Shown: in pieces, positions 8,116 through 16,226 of the stretch
How positions within the stretch are numbered: the first letter of the stretch is position 1
Layout of the letters: each line of letters begins with the position of its first letter
DNA from: UBA1672 sp023140905
GTDB lineage: Bacteria; Pseudomonadota; Alphaproteobacteria; Micavibrionales; Micavibrionaceae
Length of the DNA stretch: 21,335 bases
Direction of reading: 5' to 3'
Assembly: GCA_030636745.1 (NCBI GenBank)
Contig: DAOVWH010000017.1
Span: 1-21,335 of the forward strand
The notes under the pieces: generated by a model
Told to the model about the DNA's origin: nothing
The model's input: only the letters and a program-made list of their open reading frames with translations
Databases searched by the model: none
Translations under genes and position numbers: made by a program

Positions 8116-10473
8116 ATGGCTTTAGCAACAAACTTAGGATTTCCCCGTATTGGCGATATGCGCCAGCTTAAAAAAGCTGTGGAGGGGTACTGGAAGGGAA
8201 CCCTTGCGCAAGGCGAGTTATTAGAACAAGCCAAAGATTTGCGAAAACATAATTGGCAAGCACAAGAAAAAGCCGGATTGGATCATATTCCCTCCAATGA
8301 CTTTTCCCTTTATGATCATGTTTCGGGCTTGACAGCTACGCTGGGATTAGTGCCAAAGCGCTATGGATGGGATGGATCAACCGTTGATCTGGATACATAT
8401 TTCGCCATGGCACGCGGTGCACAGCATGGTGGGCTGGATGTAACCGCTATGGAGATGACAAAATGGTTTGATACAAATTACCATTATATTGTGCCTGAAT
8501 TTGAAGAAGGAATGACTCCTAAACTCTCTTGCAATAAAATTTTTGATTATTATCAAGAGGCTAAAGATCTGGGCATTCAAACGCGTCCGGTTATTATTGG
8601 TCCTGCAACTTATGTATTCCTTGGTAAAGCGCAATATGACGGGTTCTCACATGAGGATATGGTGAAAAAACTTATCCCTGTTTATAACGAAATCCTACAG
8701 AAACTCAGCGATATGGGGGCAGAATGGGTGCAAATCGATGAGCCGATTTTCAGTCTTGATTTATGTTCAATCGGGCAGAGCGCAGTCAATGCGGCTTATA
8801 ATAACGGTGCAACAAGCATAAATAAACCTGAAGGATTAAAGCTTCTTATTACGTCTTATTTTGATACGCTGCGCGGTAATGCGGATTTATTCTATAACTT
8901 ACCGGTTGATGCTGTGCATATTGATTTATGTCGTGGCCCTAATCAAGCTAATACAGGTGCTAATAATGCACAATTAACTTTGAATGAGGCACTGGAAAAA
9001 ATTGGTGATGATAAAATACTATCGCTAGGTATTATAGATGGGCGCAATATTTGGCGCAATAATCTTTCAGCTTCTCTGGAAATGTTGGAAAAAGCAGTCG
9101 GTAAGCTTGGCACAGATAGAATTTTTGTTGCGCCGTCCTGTTCTTTGCTACACACGCCGGTTGATCTGAACAGCGAAACACAAATGGAGGAAGATCTTAA
9201 AAGCTGGATGGCGTTTGCTATGCAAAAAATCGAAGAGATTTCAACGCTTACCAAAGGCTTAAATGATGGGCGCGTAAGCATTGAAGAACAAATATCTTAC
9301 AGTGACGCGATTCAGGAGCAGCGCAGAACATCAACTCATATTCATTGTGACGCAGTTAAACAACGTGTTGCATCCATCACACCGGAAATGAAGTGCCGCA
9401 AAGCACCATTTGCCGAGCGCGAAAAGCTTCAACGAAAAGCTATTGATTTACCGCTTTATCCGACAACATCAATCGGATCATTCCCGCAAACACCTGAAAT
9501 CCGTAAAATCCGTGCTGCGCGCAAAAAAGGCAAAGTAAGTGACGCAGATTATAAAGATGCAATTCAGGCGGAAATACGTTCTGTAATAAAATTTCAACAT
9601 GAAATAGATATAGATATTCTGGTTCATGGTGAGGCTGAACGTAACGATATGGTCGAGTATTTCGGTGAACAACTTGATGGTTTTGCTTTTACAAAATTCG
9701 GATGGGTGCAATCTTATGGCTCGCGTTGTGTAAAGCCGCCAATCATTTACGGGGATGTGTCACGCCCGAAAGCTATGACTGTTGAATGGTCGGAATATGC
9801 ACAAAGCCAGACAGACAAAGTTATGAAAGGCATGCTTACCGGACCGGTGACTATATTGCAGTGGTCTTTTGTGCGCGACGATCAGCCGCGTAGTGCAACA
9901 TCACGCCAGATTGCTTTGGCTATACGTGATGAAGTAGCCGATCTGGAAAGTGCCGGTATTCGTATTATCCAAATTGATGAAGCAGCATTTCGCGAAGGAT
10001 TACCTTTGCGTAAAAATGACTGGAAAGCCTATCTTGATAGAGCTGTAAAAGACTTCCATGTCACATCATGCTGCGTAAATAATGAAACACAAATCCATAC
10101 TCATATGTGTTATTCAGAATTTAATGATATTATCGAATCTATTGCAGCTATGGATGCAGATGTTATCTCGATTGAAACATCACGCTCTCAGATGGAATTA
10201 TTGGATGTTTTTGTCGCATTTAAATATCCAAATGAAATCGGTCCCGGTGTGTATGATATTCACTCTCCACGTGTGCCAAGCGTTGAGGAAATGGTTGATT
10301 TGCTGGAAAAAGCCAAAGATGTACTGGAAGAGCGCCAAATCTGGGTTAATCCAGATTGCGGCTTGAAAACACGCGGTTGGGCAGAAGTAAAACCGGCACT
10401 TACAAATATGGTTAAGGCGGCAAAAATTATGCGCGAACGTGCATGTACTGTAGAGTCGCCGGATTTAGCTTAA
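8116..10473 (+). CDS. metE: Cobalamin-independent methionine synthase
   Basis: MetE transfers the methyl group of 5-methyl-THF polyglutamate to homocysteine, the last step of methionine synthesis, in the cytosol. The 785-residue protein has both barrel domains. The N-terminal half opens with NLGFPRIGDMRQLKKA. The C-terminal domain begins around TTSIGSFPQTPEIRKIR. The zinc ligands are all present: His663 and Cys665 in THMCYSEFND, Glu687 in SIETSRS and Cys748 in NPDCGLKTRGW. The ATG is preceded by AAGGAG with about ten bases spacing. Its TAA stop overlaps the stop of the convergent RsmB-like gene by four bases, leaving no room for a terminator between them. Together with metF it gives a B12-free route to methionine. 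Confidence 0.98.
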   Translation: MALATNLGFPRIGDMRQLKKAVEGYWKGTLAQGELLEQAKDLRKHNWQAQEKAGLDHIPSNDFSLYDHVSGLTATLGLVPKRYGWDGSTVDLDTYFAMARGAQHGGLDVTAMEMTKWFDTNYHYIVPEFEEGMTPKLSCNKIFDYYQEAKDLGIQTRPVIIGPATYVFLGKAQYDGFSHEDMVKKLIPVYNEILQKLSDMGAEWVQIDEPIFSLDLCSIGQSAVNAAYNNGATSINKPEGLKLLITSYFDTLRGNADLFYNLPVDAVHIDLCRGPNQANTGANNAQLTLNEALEKIGDDKILSLGIIDGRNIWRNNLSASLEMLEKAVGKLGTDRIFVAPSCSLLHTPVDLNSETQMEEDLKSWMAFAMQKIEEISTLTKGLNDGRVSIEEQISYSDAIQEQRRTSTHIHCDAVKQRVASITPEMKCRKAPFAEREKLQRKAIDLPLYPTTSIGSFPQTPEIRKIRAARKKGKVSDADYKDAIQAEIRSVIKFQHEIDIDILVHGEAERNDMVEYFGEQLDGFAFTKFGWVQSYGSRCVKPPIIYGDVSRPKAMTVEWSEYAQSQTDKVMKGMLTGPVTILQWSFVRDDQPRSATSRQIALAIRDEVADLESAGIRIIQIDEAAFREGLPLRKNDWKAYLDRAVKDFHVTSCCVNNETQIHTHMCYSEFNDIIESIAAMDADVISIETSRSQMELLDVFVAFKYPNEIGPGVYDIHSPRVPSVEEMVDLLEKAKDVLEERQIWVNPDCGLKTRGWAEVKPALTNMVKAAKIMRERACTVESPDLA

Positions 10474-11756
10474 TCTTTTCTACGTAAAATAGCTGTAAAG
10501 AATCCGTCTGTGCCATGATGCGCAGGGCTTAACTGCATATATGGAGAGCCAAGTTCAAGATTTTCATCGATTGGACTAACTTCAAACTCAGGATGTTCGT
10601 CAAGAAAATGCGCGATCTGGTTTTCATTTTCTGCGGAGAAAAGCGAACATGTTGCATAAACCAGCTTACCGCCGGGTTTTACGCATTTCCATGCACTGTC
10701 AAGAATCTGTGCTTGAATAACAATAAGCTCGTCCAAAGCCGGTCCGTAAGTCTGCCAGCGCATATCAGGGTTACGCCTCCACGTACCACTACCGCTGCAA
10801 GGTGCATCTATCAGTACAATGTCGAATTTGCCTTTTTGGCGTTTCATCCATTTCTTATTACGCTCATCAAGCAAGGCCCGAACCTCAATAATATCAGCCA
10901 GTCCTGCCTTTTTATAGCGCTTACGCCCATTCTCCAGCCGTCTTTCATCTGTGTCCATAGCAACGACACGTCCTTTACGTTGCATGGCGGAAGCTAGCGC
11001 TAATGTTTTTCCACCGGCTCCAGCGCAATAATCAAGAACTTGCATTCCCGGTTGAGCATCACATAGCCAAGCAATAAGCTGCGAACCTTCATCCTGAATC
11101 TCAATCCAGCCTTTACTGAAAGCTTTTGTGTGCGAGAGATAAGCTTTGTTTCCACAGCGCAAAGCCCATGGACATAACTTGCATTCACTTACTTTAACGC
11201 CATCAGCTTCAAGGTAATTCATGACTTTTTCTTTATCAGCCAAAAACGTATTGACGCGCAAATCCAATGTAGCCGGTTCCAGCATTGCTGTCATTTCTTC
11301 AGCAAAGGCATTACCAAAACGTGTGCGAAGCAAAGCTTCATGATCTGGAGGGCATTCAACACGCACAGCCTCGGACATGTCTTTGCGCATTAAAGATTCT
11401 CCCAATATCTTACGGGCGAAGGCTAATTCCTCATCACCAAGAGTCTCAGGAGCATATTTAGAGCTGTCAAATAAATCGTTAAGGCGTTTCTCATCGGCAT
11501 GTTCTCCCAGAACAATCCAGCCAACAACTCTAGTGCGTGGCGTATCAGGTGTTTTTGTGCGCTCCAGCCACCATCCTAAACGAGCGTGTGCACGCGTGAT
11601 GCTATATACGCTTTCTGCAATATAGCTGCGGTCTTTAGATCCGATATAACGGCGCACGCGCATGTAATCGCCTACGCATTTATTCAAGGGAACGCGTGAT
11701 ATTTGCGAACTTTCTAAAATCTCAATAATAGCTTTAATTCTTGATGCCGGTTTCAT
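10470..11756 (-). CDS. RsmB/NOP family RNA cytosine methyltransferase (paralogue)
   Basis: This 428-residue SAM-dependent methyltransferase belongs to the RsmB/NOL1-NOP2-sun family that makes 5-methylcytosine in RNA. The SAM site is LDYCAGAGGKTLAL from residue 241 and the acidic motif is AMDTDERRL near 266. The two catalytic cysteines are Cys320 in DAPCSGSGTWRRNP and Cys370 in YATCSL. The N-terminal region is a shortened NusB-like helical part. It is distinct from the gene at 17649-19028, which looks like canonical rsmB, so the target may be 16S rRNA or another RNA. It starts 18 bases after the unknown gene at 11775-12395 and is probably co-transcribed with it. Confidence 0.9.
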   Translation of the reverse strand: MKPASRIKAIIEILESSQISRVPLNKCVGDYMRVRRYIGSKDRSYIAESVYSITRAHARLGWWLERTKTPDTPRTRVVGWIVLGEHADEKRLNDLFDSSKYAPETLGDEELAFARKILGESLMRKDMSEAVRVECPPDHEALLRTRFGNAFAEEMTAMLEPATLDLRVNTFLADKEKVMNYLEADGVKVSECKLCPWALRCGNKAYLSHTKAFSKGWIEIQDEGSQLIAWLCDAQPGMQVLDYCAGAGGKTLALASAMQRKGRVVAMDTDERRLENGRKRYKKAGLADIIEVRALLDERNKKWMKRQKGKFDIVLIDAPCSGSGTWRRNPDMRWQTYGPALDELIVIQAQILDSAWKCVKPGGKLVYATCSLFSAENENQIAHFLDEHPEFEVSPIDENLELGSPYMQLSPAHHGTDGFFTAILRRKD

Positions 11757-11774
11757 ATGTTTGTGCTTCTTTTG

Positions 11775-12395
11775 TTACTGCATGAAGGTTTTGTCCAAAA
11801 CCGGAATATCTTCCATGATGATTTCATGATCCGACATTGTAACTTTACCATTTGGTTGAACAAAGACCTGTACGCCGAACAGAGCATCTTTGAGCATCAT
11901 AAAAGCATTAATGACGTATGTCTTGTCTTGTCTTTTTTCAGCCAGTTCCAACGGGCTTAATGCCTTATTGAGAGATTGTTTAATTTCGGAAGACGGTTCT
12001 TCTTTCCATTGAATATGATCTGCTGTTTCACAAATTATAAATTGTCCATATCGCCCTTTCACGTGTCCAAAATAGAACCGTACATATTCTATAATGTTTT
12101 CCTCGTTTAGAGAAATTGGCACGTCTTCATTGAGTTTTTGGATTGTTTTGTAATCCCAGTCAATAATTGTGAATTCCATAGTGTGGTTTTTCTGGAATAC
12201 AAAACGCTGAAGAGGTGGCATTGTTGTGTGATCGGCAATACTTAGAAATCTATAATCGGGGTAATAAGGAAGTTCTATAGCAAGGATAGTTGTTTGTAGC
12301 GCATCGAATGTAGATCCGTCTATCCGGTCATTAAGAACATCGAGGATTGATGCAATTTCGGCTAATTCTAATTTGGTATAAGCTTCGTCGAACAT
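11775..12395 (-). CDS. Unknown cytosolic protein upstream of RsmB-like gene
   Basis: I do not recognise this 206-residue acidic protein. There is no signal peptide or hydrophobic segment. The N terminus looks helical (about residues 1-48). The middle carries many aromatics and the notable stretch ISLNEENIIEYVRFYFGHVK near residue 95, followed by GRYGQFIICET. The rest alternates beta-like segments (VQVFVQPNGKVTM). The reading frame is intact and composition matches the neighbours, so it is probably a real lineage-restricted gene. It is first in an operon with the RsmB-like methyltransferase, and its promoter must lie in the candidate origin region next to it. No clear ribosome site precedes the ATG. 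Confidence 0.7.
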   Translation of the reverse strand: MFDEAYTKLELAEIASILDVLNDRIDGSTFDALQTTILAIELPYYPDYRFLSIADHTTMPPLQRFVFQKNHTMEFTIIDWDYKTIQKLNEDVPISLNEENIIEYVRFYFGHVKGRYGQFIICETADHIQWKEEPSSEIKQSLNKALSPLELAEKRQDKTYVINAFMMLKDALFGVQVFVQPNGKVTMSDHEIIMEDIPVLDKTFMQ

Positions 12396-12662
12396 GTTTA
12401 TTGCACTTTGATTATTATGGTTTAGTTATTTTAAGGAATATAGTTTGGTAAATAGTAAATGGTGATTCGCAAAGATTGTACGCATTAACGTTATAGTGAC
12501 AATTTTATGTCTAAAAATCAAGATAAGGACACGGGAAAAACTTGTGAACGACTCACATAGCTTTCCATGTATAAATCTTTGGATGAAGTTACCCATATAT
12601 TGTCCCATGCGTTTGATATGGAGTCATCCCATATGGAAAAGCTCCATACATGAAAAAGTATA

Positions 12663-12701
12663 AAAATGACTCGACAAATAGCGACTCACTAGAGTCATTT
12701 T
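12663..12701. repeat. 10-bp inverted repeat carrying three GANTC sites
   Basis: AAAATGACTC at 12663-12672 is perfectly complementary to GAGTCATTTT at 12692-12701. Each arm holds one GANTC and the 19-base loop holds a third. It could form a hairpin or cruciform within the candidate origin. As a terminator it would serve no obvious gene here. Confidence 0.6.
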
Positions 12702-12755
12702 AATCTTGGTTATTTGTACGTTGTGAACAACTTTGAGGATGAATTTGCATCCCCG

Positions 12756-12764
12756 TTATTCACA
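12756..12764 (+). promoter_or_regulatory. DnaA box, perfect consensus
   Basis: TTATTCACA matches TTATNCACA at all nine positions. It lies between the GANTC cluster and the AT-rich tract of the candidate origin. A single such match is expected by chance over a few tens of kilobases, so its weight comes from the context. Confidence 0.55.
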
Positions 12765-12905
12765 GGACCTACATACTACTAAAACCTTTAATAAATAAAT
12801 AATATATTTTTATTTCTTCCTTGCTATGTGTTTTTCTCTGGGAATAATAAAGCAATATTCGTTGAGTTATGATTTTGTGTGTTATTAGCTTTTCAAAGGA
12901 AATAA

Positions 12906-13094
12906 ATGAACTATCGGAAAAATACTTTTCTGGAAATGGTTAAGGAAGGAAAGCCAGATTGTGTGCTTTTCCAGTTTGTGTATCAGGCTGTATGGTTTAT
13001 ATTTAGCCATGGTTATGGTATTCGTAAAGAAACGCCCGTAGAGCATATGAAAATGATGGTGAAAATTATCAAAGAGCAAGGAGCACCGGGATGA
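12906..13094 (+). pseudogene. hemE: hemE remnant with internal deletion
   Basis: A 62-residue reading frame with AAAGGA before its ATG looks like the two ends of uroporphyrinogen decarboxylase (normally about 340-350 aa) joined together. KNTFLEMVKEGKPDCV resembles the HemE N terminus (K-x-x-F-L ... D-x-x-P-V-W). FSHGYGIRKETPVEHM resembles the C terminus (F-N-L-G-H-G-I-x-x-x-T-P-x-E-H). The central barrel, including the MRQAGR substrate motif, is missing: about 280 codons. It overlaps hemH by four bases (ATGA), as an intact upstream operon gene would. The position beside a candidate origin is the usual place of hemE in alphaproteobacteria. A separate small protein cannot be excluded. If the reading is correct, this copy cannot make coproporphyrinogen III. 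Confidence 0.55.
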
Positions 13095-14209
13095 GTGAAA
13101 AGGTGCGTGATGCTAAGACTAAAATAGCTGTTGTGCTGTTTAATTTTGGGGGGCCGGATTGCATGGAAGCTGTTAAGCCTTTTTTGTTTAATTTCTTTAT
13201 GGACCCCAATGTTATCCGTTTGCCATTACCTTTGCGTTATATGCTGGCATGGATAATTTCCTACAGGCGTTCAAAATATGAAGCCGGTATATTTCGTGAA
13301 AGTCCAGAAGATGAATCTCCGATTCTGGATAATACGCGCACACAAGCGAGGGTTTTGGAAAAAGTGCTGAATGGAGAAGCAATGGGAGGCGATGAAGCTT
13401 ATAAATGTTTTGTTTGTATGCGTTACTGGCATCCTATGGCGCAGCAAGTCATACATGATGTACGTAATTGGGGTGCTGAGCATATTGTTTTGTTACCGCT
13501 TTATCCGCAATATTCGACAATGACAACGTGGTCTTCAATCAATGAATGGAAAAAAGCTGCATTTGAGGCTGGCATAAGCAATGTTCCGGCTTCTTTAACA
13601 TGTTGTTATCCTGAAAATGATGGTTTTATTCAAGCATCTACGGAAAATATAATAGTGCGTTTAAAACAAGCACTTAGTGACAAGCATAAGAAAATCAGAG
13701 TTTTATTTTCTGCACAGGGTTTGCCGGAAAGTATAATTCGCCGTAGAGATCCCTACCAATATCAATGTGAACGCAGTGCCAGACGCATTGTTAGACATTT
13801 GAAAGCGTGGTTTGAAGAAGAGTCGGAGGGAAACATAGAAGATTTTGATTGGCAAAGTTGCTATCAAAGCCGGGTTGGGCCTATGAAATGTATAGGGCCA
13901 TCAATTGAAGATGCAATTAAAGAGGCTGCAAAAGATGGTTGTGCCGTAATTATTTATCCCCATGCTTTTACACAAGAACGTGTAGAAACGCTTGTAAAGC
14001 TAGATATTGAGTATCGAGAATTAGCCGAGCGTTTGGGAATAGATGGTTATTACAGGGCGGCGACTGTTGGAACACATCCAGCTTTTATTGCCGGGCTTGT
14101 AGAGCTTGTATGTGGTGTTAAGGGACGCAATGATATCACAGCAGAAAAGCATGAATGTATGTGTCCCGAATATTATAAGCGTTGCTGTATGCGTGAAGGT
14201 CAGTTATGA
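13091..14209 (+). CDS. hemH: Ferrochelatase, catalytic His replaced by Gln
   Basis: HemH inserts ferrous iron into protoporphyrin IX, the last step of haem synthesis. The 372-residue protein has the family pattern: VVLFNFGGPD near residue 14, FFMDPNVI near 35, ESPILDNTR near 75, LPLYPQYS near 136, DPYQYQCE near 219 and YPHAFTQERVETL near 295, with the second active-site acid (Glu of VETL) kept. The invariant S-A-H-G-L-P motif reads SAQGLP: residue 209 is Gln (CAG at 13715-13717), where known ferrochelatases have the porphyrin-binding His. The Cys-rich tail (CMCPEYYKRCCM) could hold the [2Fe-2S] cluster known in some ferrochelatases. GGAG lies seven bases before the ATG. Activity is doubtful; the rest of the frame is undamaged. 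Confidence 0.9.
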   Translation: MSEKVRDAKTKIAVVLFNFGGPDCMEAVKPFLFNFFMDPNVIRLPLPLRYMLAWIISYRRSKYEAGIFRESPEDESPILDNTRTQARVLEKVLNGEAMGGDEAYKCFVCMRYWHPMAQQVIHDVRNWGAEHIVLLPLYPQYSTMTTWSSINEWKKAAFEAGISNVPASLTCCYPENDGFIQASTENIIVRLKQALSDKHKKIRVLFSAQGLPESIIRRRDPYQYQCERSARRIVRHLKAWFEEESEGNIEDFDWQSCYQSRVGPMKCIGPSIEDAIKEAAKDGCAVIIYPHAFTQERVETLVKLDIEYRELAERLGIDGYYRAATVGTHPAFIAGLVELVCGVKGRNDITAEKHECMCPEYYKRCCMREGQL

Positions 14210-14543
14210 ACTGAAGACTAATGTGTAGAACTGAAATATATTAGACCCGCTTAAGAAAATTCCTTGGTACGATTATGCAGTCTTTTTAGGGGTTGTATTA
14301 TAGGGTTGAGAAATGCGCTGAATCAAATTGTGGATAATCCCTTGACTCTTTTAGTAAGTCTGGTTATAAGAAATTTGCCTTTAAGAAAATTCCAGAAAGA
14401 TTTGGGTTATTTTCGCCGTATATATGCGGCATGGATAAAAGCTTACAATAAAATGATAACTATGAAATCGTGCGTTTTATCCAAAACGGAAAGGTTGATT
14501 ACATCTTTTTCCAATTGAGTGCCAACTAAATTATGAGTATTTC
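14210..14543. other. Non-coding gap with decayed coding traces
   Basis: This 334-base gap between hemH and rho has no convincing intact gene. An 84-codon frame from a TTG at 14264 lacks a ribosome site. A better protein-like end lies in another frame: YEIVRFIQNGKVDYIFFQL from 14461, ending at TAA 14527-14529, directly after a stop at 14449. Together with the preceding frame around 14400-14450 (YFRRIYAAWIKAYNK) this looks like a frameshifted gene end. I cannot assign it; hemJ often sits here in alphaproteobacteria, but I see no HemJ motif. A 13-bp direct repeat (TTAAGAAAATTCC) occurs at 14251-14263 and 14381-14393. Confidence 0.35.
14329..14337 (-). promoter_or_regulatory. DnaA box, perfect consensus
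   Basis: TGTGGATAA is the reverse complement of TTATCCACA, a perfect TTATNCACA match, with a GANTC site seven bases downstream at 14344-14348. It lies about 1.6 kb from the box in the candidate origin, in the other intergenic gap of this side. Confidence 0.45.
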
Positions 14544-15800
14544 ATGAATTTACAGGAATTAAAATCACGCTCTCCTGCCGAGTTGTTGGCTTTTGCCGAA
14601 GAACTTGAAATAGAGAACTGCAACACAATGCGCAAACAAGATATGATGTTTGCAATTTTGAAACAGCTGGCTAGCCAGAATGTTCCCATTTCCGGTACAG
14701 GGGTATTGGAGGTTTTGCAAGACGGTTTTGGCTTCTTGCGATCTCCTGAAGAAAATTATTTACCGGGACCGGATGATATTTATGTTTCGCCTTCGCAAGT
14801 GCGGCGCTTTGGTTTGCGTACCGGAGATATTGTTGAAGGGGAAATTCGTGCTCCAAAAGATTCCGAGCGGTATTTTGCTCTTTTGAGGGTTGGTTTAATC
14901 AGTAACGAGACACCCGAAAAGCTGCGTCATCGTATTAATTTTGATAACCTTACCCCTCTTTATCCAGATCGCAAAATTACTCTCGAAATTGATGATCCAA
15001 CTAAAAATAATAGCGTACAACGTGTTATTGAACTGACTTCTCCGATTGGTTTTGGTCAGCGGGCATTGATTGTGGCTCCGCCGCGTACCGGTAAGACGGT
15101 TATGTTGCAAAATATTGCGACCTCTATTGCGGCTAATCATCCAGATGTATATTTGATTGTTCTTCTTATTGATGAACGTCCGGAAGAAGTAACCGATATG
15201 GCACGCTCTGTTCATGGTGAAGTTGTATCTTCTACGTTTGATGAACCCGCATCCCGTCACGTACAAGTGGCCGAGATGGTCATGGAAAAAGCCAAGCGTC
15301 TTGTGGAGCATAAACGTGATGTTGTGATCTTGCTGGACTCTATAACACGTCTTGCAAGGGCTTATAACACGGTTGTACCCTCTTCCGGTAAAGTTTTGAC
15401 TGGTGGTGTGGATGCTAATGCATTGCAGCGTCCCAAGCGCTTCTTTGGAGCTGCACGGAATATTGAGCAGGGCGGTTCTCTGACCATTATTGCTACAGCT
15501 TTGATTGATACGGGATCACGTATGGATGAGGTGATCTTTGAGGAATTCAAAGGAACCGGTAACTCCGAGATCGTTCTGGATCGTAAGATTGCTGATAAAC
15601 GTGTCTTTCCGGCAATTGATATTAAAAAATCCGGCACACGAAAAGAAGAGCTTTTGGTTGATAAAGACACATTGCAAAAAATGTGGGTATTGCGCCGTAT
15701 TCTCAATCCTATGGGTACAGTTGATGCCGTTGAATTCTTGCTTGGTAAACTTAAAACTACCAAGAATAATGATGAATTCTTCAGATCTATGAACCAGTAA
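14544..15800 (+). CDS. rho: Transcription termination factor Rho
   Basis: Rho is the hexameric RNA-dependent ATPase that ends transcription. The 418-residue protein is full length without insertions. It has the N-terminal helical part (MNLQELKSRSPAELLAFAEE), the cold-shock-like RNA-binding domain (GVLEVLQDGFGFLRSPEENY at 53-72), Walker A APPRTGKT at 178-185, Walker B VVILLDSITRLARAYN at 260-275, and the Q-loop region LTGGVDANALQRPKRFFGAAR at about 286-305. The ATG at 14544 is the family start, although the preceding ribosome site is weak. rho near hemE/hemH and mnmG/rsmG is typical of alphaproteobacterial origin-proximal DNA; mnmE is not between rho and mnmG here. Confidence 0.98.
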   Translation: MNLQELKSRSPAELLAFAEELEIENCNTMRKQDMMFAILKQLASQNVPISGTGVLEVLQDGFGFLRSPEENYLPGPDDIYVSPSQVRRFGLRTGDIVEGEIRAPKDSERYFALLRVGLISNETPEKLRHRINFDNLTPLYPDRKITLEIDDPTKNNSVQRVIELTSPIGFGQRALIVAPPRTGKTVMLQNIATSIAANHPDVYLIVLLIDERPEEVTDMARSVHGEVVSSTFDEPASRHVQVAEMVMEKAKRLVEHKRDVVILLDSITRLARAYNTVVPSSGKVLTGGVDANALQRPKRFFGAARNIEQGGSLTIIATALIDTGSRMDEVIFEEFKGTGNSEIVLDRKIADKRVFPAIDIKKSGTRKEELLVDKDTLQKMWVLRRILNPMGTVDAVEFLLGKLKTTKNNDEFFRSMNQ

Positions 15801-15874
15801 TTTCAAAAATATTATAGTCGTTTGATAGCTCAATAAAATAGCGGTGATCTAAAACAACTATTGGAGATAGATAA

Positions 15875-16226
15875 ATGATTATTCCACGTATTTATACTGA
15901 CGAGAGTGGAGAAACGCATTTTGGAAATGTGGATGTTCCTATAAAAGATAGTGGCTATATTGGTTTTTTATCCGAGACTCTTCCTGTAACCGGTATTATA
16001 TTTAGAGAAACGCCAGCAGATATACAATTATGAATGGCACAACGCTCCAAGTCGGCGTTACGTTATTATTCTGGAAGGAGATGTAAAATTTACGGTTTCT
16101 GACGGAGAAGAAAAAGAGTTTTTTGCAGGGGATGTTGTGTTACTGGAAGACACAACAGGCAAAGGGCATTATGCCCAGACTATTAGTAATAAAGTTAGAA
16201 AATCTATCTTTGTAATACTAGATTAG
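15875..16226 (+). pseudogene. Cupin-domain gene broken by a one-base frameshift
   Basis: An ATG at 15875 with GGAG upstream opens a 52-codon frame that stops at TGA 16031-16033. Removing one base near 16022 joins it to the frame ending at TAG 16224-16226. The restored protein of about 117 residues matches small single-domain cupins: ETHFGNVDVPI, then YNYEWHNAPSRRYVIILEGD with the usual W-H-x-A-P-R-R, then FFAGDVVLLEDTTGKGH. These cupins often carry a metal-binding His set; the substrate is unknown. The extra A (GATATAC instead of GATTAC) is the simplest lesion. The two halves are otherwise undamaged, so the mutation is recent or a sequencing error. It follows rho by 74 bases. Confidence 0.8.

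Larger units (their letters stand above)
12396..12905. other. Candidate chromosomal replication origin (oriC)
   Basis: No gene is found in these 510 bases, from which transcription diverges on both sides. Visible signals are: a perfect DnaA box (TTATTCACA, 12756-12764, plus); an 8/9 box on the minus strand at 12722-12730 (TGTGAACAA); a weaker 7/9 match at 12544-12552; an AT-rich tract at 12781-12820 (about 35 of 40 A or T), a possible unwinding element; and five GANTC sites at 12550, 12621, 12668, 12683 and 12692. The region abuts a hemE remnant. In many alphaproteobacteria the origin lies beside hemE, not far from rho and the mnmG-rsmG-parAB block, which also fits. No perfect CtrA site (TTAA-N7-TTAA) was found. 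The box number is modest, so this is a candidate only. Confidence 0.5.

Noticed and set aside
12703..12716. Possible CtrA site (TTAA-N7-TTAA) in the candidate origin
   Set aside because: Only the first half matches; the second half (TATT region) has several mismatches.
14264..14518. An 84-codon open frame between hemH and rho
   Set aside because: It begins with TTG, has no ribosome site and no recognisable content; a more protein-like ending lies in another frame, so I treat it as part of a decayed gap.
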